Source of the DNA: Microvelia longipes
Lineage: Eukaryota > Arthropoda > Insecta > Hemiptera > Veliidae
Assembly: GCA_018340805.1 (NCBI GenBank)
Contig: JACMZG010000008.1
Span: 72,592,233 to 72,656,232, forward strand
Direction of reading: 5' to 3'
Length of the DNA: 64,000 nt
The notes under the pieces are model-generated. The model worked only from the letters and a program-made list of their open reading frames with translations. It did not search any database and had not been told where the DNA came from. Shown here piece by piece: positions 47,379 through 64,000 of the stretch. Positions within the stretch are counted from its first letter, which is position 1. Each line of letters begins with the position of its first letter. The position numbers were made by a program, and so were the translations under genes.

Positions 47379-48683
47379 TAAATATGCTGGCTGAAATGTT
47401 ATTACATATAGTGTTTCAGTGATTAGCAGAGTATTATTTTCTCCATAACAACAAGTGTACACATTTTTAGACCTAATGACTATATAATAAGTGGTCATAT
47501 GAATACCTTAGAGTGGAGCTGGCTAAGATGGGACAGGTCTCTCTCCGCACTAATAGCTCTCTGCCTGTAGCTCACTAGTTCCTCTTGGGCTTGAGTGTAC
47601 CTTGTCTCTATATTGGCTAACTGTAGAACAACCATATTCAATTTAAAAGTACAGTGTAACATATCCAATTTATAAAATACAAGCAAAAGACAACTTCAAA
47701 AAAAAAACTTTTGATCACACTAATTAATCTCATTTACATTTAAAAATGATAGCTTTGTTCACCAATTTATCTTAATTGTACTTGATACAAGCTGCAAATG
47801 ATGGAATAAGGCTTCCCTACCAATTAGGTCAAAATTGTTAGAGAATATAATTTTGTCGTTTAAGCTAGCTTGTTTACAAGAAAAACATTCATAACTTATC
47901 TCATTATGAAATTTAGAATCTGATGTGAAGAGGAAAAGTTCTGAGGAACCCTACACCCAATTTTTTATCAATATATCAATTGACCTTATTTTTATTGATT
48001 TATTTAATACTGAAATATTTAAATAGAAATAAAATAAAAGTCAGGTGAAGTTAGATAGAATTACCTCAGTTCTTAGAATAGTTATGGTCTGGGATTGTTT
48101 AGCAGGATCATGACGCCTCTCACCTAGTAATTCTTCAAGTCTATTCTCTATTGGAACACAACCACCTTCCATGAACTAAAACACAGTAAAAAACTTAAAA
48201 TAATCCTAAACGGAAAATACTATAACATGTAATATGAATTAAAACATGAAACTACAAATTACATAAGTACGAACTCGAACTATAAAAAGATACTATTAAC
48301 AACTATAACTATTATAAAACAAAATATGAGCAAAAGCCATACCTTAGAAATAATTTTCGGAGTATCAGAAGGACTGGCTGTCTCAGCCTGGCTCCTAGGA
48401 GACTCTCCTCTTCCCACATTAACCTCTGCCAAAAAAAAAACAAAAACAAATCTAAATCTAATCTAATCAAATCTAAATCTAGGATAGGGATATGTTGATA
48501 GGGATTATCAACATATCCCTATCCCATATTTTTCACCAGAAGTGTTATAGTGCATCATGAAAGTAGTTAATTCCTTTCTAGTGAAAATAACCAATAAAAT
48601 TCTAATATTATTATAGAAAAAGCCTTCAAGCTTAGCAGTTACCTGGTTCCAGTTTGTTGGATGGACCTGCTCCATAGTCAAAC
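32938..48683 (-). CDS. Coiled-coil protein gene, 12 exons mapped, both ends missing
   Basis: Twelve exons on the minus strand, joined at GT/AG sites with matching phases, give about 485 codons. The product is rich in E, K, L, Q and R with heptad-like leucine spacing from exon 4 to exon 12, so a long alpha-helical coiled coil is likely. The first exons are less helical (GRGESPRSQAETASPSDTP, low complexity, probably disordered) and the last visible exon ends in a non-helical segment (SPTRIYTEADNQYIQSSYG). No enzyme motif, signal peptide or membrane segment is visible. I do not recognise the family; a cytoskeletal, centrosomal or vesicle-tether protein would be typical but is only a guess. The gene is divergent from the CFAP97-cyclophilin gene at 49632. 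Introns of 0.15-4 kb carry many transposons. The true start and end were not found. Confidence 0.85.
33789..34078 (+). mobile_element. Family E element, copy 1, with hairpins
   Basis: The body (CAGGAGTCATCCAGGGGTTG and on) matches 38769-39058 closely. The 3' part holds a GTAATAGC/GCTATTAC stem and an 11-bp perfect hairpin at 33988-34013 (AGCTTCTGGCC, loop GTTC). The second copy has a different hairpin at the corresponding place. No coding frame of interest. Confidence 0.75.
34167..34290 (-). CDS. Coiled-coil gene, exon 11
   Basis: 124 bases, MSEQARLDRERTMSEASLKK and onward to QSELK, then a codon split 1/2. Acceptor GTTTAG, donor GTAAAT. Confidence 0.88.
34629..34826 (-). CDS. Coiled-coil gene, exon 10
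   Basis: 198 bases, 66 codons, TRQKLEAELDKVNARLEKEF and onward to KQLQTQ. The longest uninterrupted coiled-coil exon after exon 12. Acceptor TTTTGTAG, donor GTAATA. Confidence 0.9.
34960..35135 (-). mobile_element. tRNA-derived SINE, minus
   Basis: Reading from 35133 on the minus strand: CACCTATAGTCTAATGGCT (A-box region) and GGTTTGATTCCAGT (B-box region, about 35048-35062). Lies in the intron between exons 9 and 10 of the coiled-coil gene. Confidence 0.55.
35352..36321 (+). mobile_element. mariner transposon, inactive, internally deleted
   Basis: Terminal inverted repeats CGAGGTGTGTTCAAAAAGTA and the complement ending at 36321, flanked by TA on both sides as expected for Tc1/mariner. Length 970 bp against about 1.3 kb for a full mariner. 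Inserted in the coiled-coil gene intron between exons 9 and 10. Confidence 0.95.
35560..36264 (+). pseudogene. mariner transposase, broken
   Basis: DD34D-type transposase. The N-terminal helix-turn-helix region (CIKFCVKNKIKCADAFRML and YRWYKMFSEGRE) is present. The frame then jumps directly to SSQWKLPHEPRPKKARQ, so roughly 110 codons, including the first catalytic Asp (GDES region), are missing in frame. A TGA replaces the Trp expected after the RPDL motif (about 35920). Downstream, HHDNAPAHTS (second Asp) and PYSPDLALCDFFLF (third Asp) are intact in the original frame, and a further frame change follows near 36170. It cannot encode an active enzyme. Confidence 0.92.
36661..37375. mobile_element. 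Foldback family J, copy 1
   Basis: A large palindrome. Left ATGAGGAAAAGTTTGGATT and CGCTGCGGCGGACC pair with right GGTCCGCCGCAGCG and AATCCAAATTTTCCC. The centre pairs TTTATCAGGTAATTA with TAATTACCTGATTGAAT-like sequence. Copies at 48893-49470 and (half) 52882-53218. No coding capacity. Confidence 0.85.
37704..37793 (-). CDS. Coiled-coil gene, exon 9
   Basis: 90 bases, 30 codons, IAELEKKLVAEATKRAALES and onward. Clear heptads. Acceptor TTATAG, donor GTAAAC. Confidence 0.85.
38150..38358 (+). mobile_element. MITE family I, partial plus copy
   Basis: Matches the reverse complement of 21815-22030 (GGGGTTGTAGAGGGATGGGG, CTCCCTCTACTAGTATAAGT). Begins in a TGACGTCA palindrome (38152-38159). The small ORF here is repeat sequence. 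Confidence 0.75.
38394..38560 (+). mobile_element. MITE family A, 3'-truncated
   Basis: ACTAGAGGGGTATAGCC start and about 165 bases of body. Stops near GTTTGTATTTTATTTTG. Confidence 0.7.
38769..39058 (+). mobile_element. Family E element, copy 2, with a 17-bp hairpin
   Basis: Same body as 33789-34078. The 3' part contains a perfect 17-bp stem (38986-39002 with 39014-39030, around CAGGGGCTCTAG) with an 11-base loop, where copy 1 has an unrelated 11-bp stem. The GTAATAGC hairpin is shared. Confidence 0.75.
39199..39357. repeat. Hairpin with 43-bp arms
   Basis: CTCCACTAGTGTCAAAAATT at the left pairs with AATTTTTGACACCAGTGGAG at the right, extending through TTATTTAAAATAAAACATAAC. The loop of about 70 bases contains GATCATCATCAGTGCC. 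Confidence 0.85.
39384..40979. mobile_element. Large foldback with a nested retroposon
   Basis: Left GAACTCCTCTAGCGCTTATT pairs with right AAACATGAGCGCTTGAGAGTTC. Then, after an insertion in the left arm, 39817-40155 pairs with 40600-40931 (for example AAAGTTACTTATTTCTTTAT with ATAAAGAAATAAGTAACTTG). Total arm length is near 390 bp. It lies in the intron between exons 8 and 9 of the coiled-coil gene. Confidence 0.8.
39436..39820 (-). mobile_element. 5'-truncated poly(A) retroposon in a foldback arm
   Basis: Starts with a T14 run (minus-strand poly(A)) preceded by a polyadenylation-like AATAAAA on the minus strand. AGCTT occurs just before the T run (39431-39435) and at the other end (39816-39820), a likely target-site duplication. 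Removing the segment restores the foldback arm. Probably a LINE 3' end. Confidence 0.7.
41100..41150 (+). repeat. MITE family A fragment
   Basis: GATGTTTCCAAAAAATTTAA followed by GGCCTCCTAGTATATATCTC, the right end of family A. Confidence 0.55.
41244..41282 (-). CDS. Coiled-coil gene, exon 8 (boundary uncertain)
   Basis: The in-frame version is 39 bases, LLGCEEDNLFACQ, using the acceptor GAGCACAG. A stronger acceptor (ATATTTCAG) lies at 41316 and would give a 73-base exon starting LQTAVVYMESTVTG. That length is one base out of phase and runs into a stop. Either the weak acceptor is used, or the genome or assembly carries a 1-base indel here. Confidence 0.55.
41620..41705. repeat. (TA)n microsatellite
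   Basis: TA tract in the intron between exons 7 and 8. The 108-residue minus ORF crossing it mixes true exon sequence (exon boundary near 41826 is separate) and repeat, and is not a gene. Confidence 0.9.
41826..41970 (-). CDS. Coiled-coil gene, exon 7
   Basis: 145 bases, YEECLAKLELMERNQDPRLI and onward to KTPSISKLS. Acceptor TGGTTTAG, donor GTAAGT, phase 0 end. Confidence 0.88.
42015..42545. repeat. 29-bp minisatellite, about 17 units
   Basis: Units of ACATCAGATTAATGATACTC plus ATCCTCAAC with single-base losses. The first unit follows GAGTACCCCAGAAATTTTCC, which is family K sequence (reverse complement of 52710-52735), so the array grew from a K copy. In the intron between exons 6 and 7. 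Confidence 0.85.
42890..43065 (-). CDS. Coiled-coil gene, exon 6
   Basis: 176 bases, starting KILEEENQYEREKNKKLENY and ending at a codon split 2/1 with the next exon (R). Acceptor TTGTAG, donor GTATTA. Confidence 0.88.
43066..44087. other. Intron, no feature recognised
   Basis: AT-rich intron sequence with an A15 run at 43800-43814. Confidence 0.4.
44088..45122. mobile_element. TIR element with a short coding remnant
   Basis: Arms of about 270 bp: GGCCTGTATTCAAAGACGTT at the left and AACGTTTGAATACGGCC at the right, continuing through the TCCTAACATT tandem block and GAGGCTTCGCATGATT. The centre (about 500 bp) contains an ATG at 44663 opening MAELFTPDQLNFLFESIART. This frame has one TAG at codon 24, reads on to codon 43 and stops exactly at a consensus donor GTAAGT (44792). 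It may be exon 1 of the parental element's protein or a captured host exon. Confidence 0.75.
45240..45750 (+). pseudogene. LINE ORF2 C-terminal remnant (R1/I-like)
   Basis: Broken frames read KIVARVQRKLVLRVSSVF, then VIASFIPID-stop-LATGLKRVYK, and later SGHRYF and HKIGKHQSPDCLYCPGLT. This is the order of the post-RT region and C-terminal cysteine motif of R1- and I-group non-LTR retrotransposons. Multiple stops and shifts; dead. Confidence 0.65.
45782..45901 (-). CDS. Coiled-coil gene, exon 5
   Basis: 120 bases, 40 codons, LTEEKTKLYQELTKHLKGLS followed by an acidic stretch. Donor GTTAGT is weak; another GTATAC lies four bases on but breaks the phase with exon 6. Confidence 0.8.
46204..46580 (+). 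pseudogene. LINE C-terminal remnant with CxxC-H-C motif
   Basis: Frame fragments SKGPSKRLTRLILAL, LTGHCRLNCHLNLMELAAN, then CRLCEKDDETPSHILSTCPA and, after a frame change, YHRWKIFGLASVPSEELLEL. The TGH..L and C-x2-C..H..C pattern is the C-terminus found after RNase H in I/Outcast/R1-like LINEs. Degenerate. Confidence 0.7.
47262..47372. repeat. (CA)n(TA)n microsatellite
   Basis: CA units then about 40 TA units, in the intron between exons 4 and 5. Overlapping ORFs are artefacts. Confidence 0.9.
47507..47620 (-). CDS. Coiled-coil gene, exon 4
   Basis: 114 bases, 38 codons, beginning LANIETRYTQAQEELVSYRQ. Helical with leucine and alanine heptad positions. Acceptor CTACAG, donor GTATTC. Confidence 0.88.
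47790..47975 (+). repeat. Family K-like fragment
   Basis: GGCTTCCCTACCAATTAG through CTAGCTTGTTTACA matches 35188-35265. The end GAGGAAAAGTTCTGAGGAAC matches the 3' part of K at 52700-52720. Intronic. Confidence 0.45.
48065..48175 (-). CDS. Coiled-coil gene, exon 3
   Basis: 111 bases, 37 codons, beginning FMEGGCVPIENRLEELLGER. Phase 0 at both ends; acceptor TTTTAG, donor GTAATT. Confidence 0.85.
48343..48425 (-). CDS. Coiled-coil gene, exon 2
   Basis: 83 bases, VNVGRGESPRSQAETASPSD followed by TPKIISK. Ser/Pro-rich, likely disordered and a plausible phosphorylation region. Ends in phase 0 at donor GTATGG. Confidence 0.75.
48482..48524. repeat. Perfect 19-bp hairpin
   Basis: GGATAGGGATATGTTGATA pairs with 48506-48524 around a 5-base loop. 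It lies 57 bases upstream of exon 2 (minus strand), within a tiny intron. Confidence 0.9.
48643..48683 (-). CDS. Coiled-coil gene, exon 1 seen
   Basis: 41 bases, acceptor TGTACAG, donor GTAACT. Reads FDYGAGPSNKLEP with split codons at both ends; the last G joins AG of the next exon to give E. An alternative is that translation starts here: an ATG in another frame gives MEQVHPTNWNQ and would join exon 2 at an acceptor 2 bases later. Confidence 0.65.
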
Positions 48684-48892
48684 CTGTACAATCACCATAA
48701 TATTAAATAGAAATTTAAAATCAAAATCTGGGGCAGAGGTCCACAAAAGGAAGGAATTTTAAGACTTGAGCAATTAATTGCTTGTTTGTTTTCGGTTCAT
48801 AGTCTAAACATTAAAAATTCAACTTGTTTGTCAATTGATTAATAGTCATACTTCTAACTAGCCATACCCCTTTGCACAGCCTTCGTCGTCTT

Positions 48893-49470
48893 TAAACTTA
48901 TACAGAACGCTTCTGATTACTTTTAAGTTTTTCATTCAAGTAATTTATTAATTTAATTGATTCAATCAGGTAATAATGAAATAGTGGCTAAAGTTTACAT
49001 GCGCTAGAATATAGATTTTGACATTCAATGTAGCCTGTATTTTAGTTACATCGGCAAGATGCTGCGCACACGTGATTAAATATAATTACCTGATAAAATT
49101 GATTAAATCAATAAATTAATTCAATGAAATTTACACTTAACGGCCATCAGTAGCGTTCTGTGGAAATTTTAAAGACTTCTTTTTACTTTTGGTGTCTGAA
49201 TTTTTGTAATACAAAACATGGAAACGGCGAACTGTTGTGAAAAATAAATAAAGAAAATAATAATTTTATAATAACAATAAATGTAACTGTTATAACCAAA
49301 AATTGTCATGGTGTTCTTAAATTTAAATATAAAACTATAATCAGTTATTTTTGGAAAGCTATTGAGGTTAGCTCATGAGTTGTCTGCACCAGTCCGCTGC
49401 AGCGCTAATTTTTAGAAGGTTACGATAATCCAATCCAAACTTTTCCTCATTAAGTTAACCTCCCCCCTGA
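48893..49470 (-). mobile_element. Foldback family J, copy 2, between divergent genes
   Basis: The reverse complement begins AGGTTAACTTAATGAGGAAA and follows copy 1 (36661). Internal arms TTAATTGATTCAATCAGGTAA and TTACCTGATAAAATTGATTAA are inverted. It fills most of the gap between 48684 and 49631. Confidence 0.8.
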
Positions 49471-49631
49471 TCTATGTAGAATAAAGAGTTCTCTTATTAA
49501 TATTATTTTTAATGACAGTGACATGACACTATAGATATAATGTCAACAATATCCTCAGTTCCCCAAAAAGCATTTTTCAATTACTAAAGTTAAAGTTATT
49601 AATTCAATTGGAATTTAAAAATAAAATTAAA

Positions 49632-62172
<12,541 letters not shown>

Positions 62173-62194
62173 GTAATTACTTAAATGATGATTA

Positions 62195-62270
62195 TAAGAC
62201 TAGTAATGTAGTAGTAAACATGACTTGTAAGAATAGTAATGTAGTAGTAAACATGACTTGTAAGAATAGT
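62195..62270. repeat. 33-bp tandem duplication after exon 6
   Basis: AGTAATGTAGTAGTAAACAT plus GACTTGTAAGAAT occurs twice, identical, starting 23 bases after the exon 6 donor. Because 33 is a multiple of 3, it prolongs the read-through frame but is intronic. Confidence 0.85.
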
Positions 62271-62289
62271 AATGAGTGTTGAACAGAAA

Positions 62290-63120
62290 GATCATAAAAA
62301 TTCTGGTGCGGAGGTCCCCAAGCCGGGTGGACTTTTTTTGAAATGCACGCTTTCTTGCTTATCAATCCAATTTTTGCTTAATTTTTTGGATTCATATTAA
62401 ATAACCTGAGCAGTAGCCCCACAACTTCTTATTTTTTTTTTCCAAAAAACTTTCAAAGAAAATTCACATTTTTATCCCATACATTACACACTACACAGCA
62501 CAGCACTATTTACACTTATTTACAGTGTATCGTTAAGTTTAAAAATCCCCAAGGTCATAAGCATTTTGGGGATCGACCAATCAGAGAAGCCGCTGCCAAC
62601 CCCTCTCTTGAAAGAGAAAAAAAAATTCCCTACTCCCATAACCCCTGTAGGGAAATAACCTCCTTCCCGGCATTCGTTCACTTCGTTTGTGGTTCTTTTT
62701 GTGTTTACATCGTTTTGTGAGTTTTTGTGTTGTGTGTGTTCTGTGAATTGTGTTTGTGTTGGACTGTTAACATTATTAATGCACTCAAATATTCTTTTTT
62801 ATAACTTAAGTTAAACATACAATTCTTTTTTAATGTAAAAACATATGAGTACACTTATTATTTCCCTTCACAATTCATTTTTTTCACATTTGCATACTTC
62901 CTAAATAATAAAACTACACAAAAGAAATGTAGAAACATCGCCAAGAAAACACGGGTAACATAACCTGATTTGTTTACAAAGTTTTTTCCCCGCTGCCTTT
63001 TTGTAGGGATTTTTTTTTTTTAGAATCGGTGGTGCCTAAACTGAGCTGTCAAGATTTTAAAGTCGTCGATACACTGTAAAGCTCAGTTTATGCTACTTTT
63101 TAGCACATTTTCTTTGAAAA
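62290..63120 (+). repeat. Family F repeat, interrupted
   Basis: 62300-62400 matches 12400-12500 (TTCTTGCTTATCAATCCAA). 62440-62470 (CAAAAAACTTTCAAAGAAAATT) is inverted relative to 63100-63125 (ATTTTCTTTGAAAAG). About 500 unrelated bases lie between. No further cyclophilin exon was found here. Confidence 0.5.
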
Positions 63121-63411
63121 GTTCTTACGAATTAAATAACAAATTGTGATGCTAATGATCACATTATTTAATATATATCGAAAAATCAAGTAAAAATTGG
63201 ATTTATTTTTCACTGACCGTTACTTTGGTTTCCTGAAAATTTTGCTTATTCAACAAACTGAGTTACTAACGTCACAAAACCTGGTTTTCAATAGAAATTA
63301 TGTCCTTCCAAAGATATATTTTTGTACCAAGATTGATCAAAAAATATTTATCCTTTCAAACATAAATACATAGATACATATAAACACATACTACACACAC
63401 ACACACATAAC

Positions 63412-63414
<3 letters not shown>

Positions 63415-63442
<28 letters not shown>

Positions 63443-63446
63443 ATAT

Positions 63447-63482
<36 letters not shown>

Positions 63483-63500
63483 ATTATATATATATACACA
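63415..63500. repeat. (TA)n microsatellite
   Basis: TA run with CA units on its left edge. Confidence 0.9.
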
Positions 63501-63509
63501 TATATTGAA

Positions 63510-63725
63510 ACGAACTTTAGTATACTTATTTACTGTTTAAAGAAAAACACTTGTACTAAATTTCAAATCAATTAGATTATTTTTTAATTTTTTAAGATTT
63601 TTTTGAAAAACATACAAGTCATTGGATAAATTATTAAATAATGCTGATAATGAGATGAAATTTAGTATAAATGTTGGTAAATCTCAATCAGATCAAACAT
63701 TTTGTTGAGTCATAAATAGCACTAT
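63510..63725 (-). repeat. Family K fragment, minus
   Basis: AATGCTGATAATGAGATGAAATTTAG, then AAATCTCAATCAGATCA and GAGTCATAAATAGC, is the reverse complement order of 52240-52400. Confidence 0.55.
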
Positions 63726-63769
63726 TAGACCTAAAGATTGATTTTTGAACTAAGTTTTAATTCCTTAGC

Positions 63770-63982
<213 letters not shown>

Positions 63983-64000
63983 AACATGCGCAAACAGACA

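Overview
The window looks like nuclear DNA of an animal, most likely an insect or another arthropod. It is strongly AT-rich and packed with (TA)n, (CA)n and (GT)n microsatellites. Genes are split into small exons with consensus GT/AG splice sites. Mobile DNA is of animal type: mariner, a CR1/Jockey-like LINE, R1/I-like LINE remnants, tRNA-derived SINEs and many MITEs and foldback elements. There are no operons, Shine-Dalgarno sites or long prokaryotic ORFs. The species cannot be named from the sequence.

Three host genes are supported. (1) 15295-15408 (-) is the first coding exon of a salt-inducible kinase, closest to SIK2, ending at a splice donor; the rest of the gene was not found. (2) 32938-48683 (-) is a coiled-coil protein gene, assembled here from 12 phase-compatible exons (about 485 codons) and incomplete at both ends. 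(3) 49632-62172 (+) is a gene of at least six exons whose product appears to join CFAP97/Hemingway-like (KIAA1430) segments to a degenerate cyclophilin domain; it continues past the visible exons. Genes 2 and 3 are divergent and less than 1 kb apart, and that gap is almost filled by a foldback element.

Layout: 1-15 kb is repeats (MITE family A, the K family with its microsatellites, tRNA-like family F, minisatellites), probably within or beyond the large first intron of the SIK gene. 15.3-17.8 kb holds the SIK start, a TIR element just upstream of it, and several hairpins. 18-32 kb is intergenic, with MITEs, SINEs, three-level nested transposons (27.8-30.5 kb) and a GC-rich train of GNA-loop hairpins (29.4-29.7 kb). 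33-49 kb is the coiled-coil gene; its introns carry a mariner with an internal deletion, foldbacks, a 29-bp minisatellite and LINE remnants. 49.6-62.2 kb is the CFAP97-cyclophilin gene, with a nearly complete LINE (53.9-58.7 kb) in its third intron. 62.2-64 kb is repeats.

The most unusual content is not a gene. It is a mobile, hairpin-rich sequence type: consecutive short inverted repeats with 8-9 bp stems and GAA, GGA, GTA or AAA triloops, each with a different stem sequence. It is present as one near-perfect copy, one decayed copy and two partial copies, and a second family (E) also appears to exchange its hairpins. Two different minisatellites also appear to have grown from the same segment of repeat family K. 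Family letters (A-N) are local labels of mine, not database names. All similarities were judged by eye, and boundaries of degenerate repeats are approximate.
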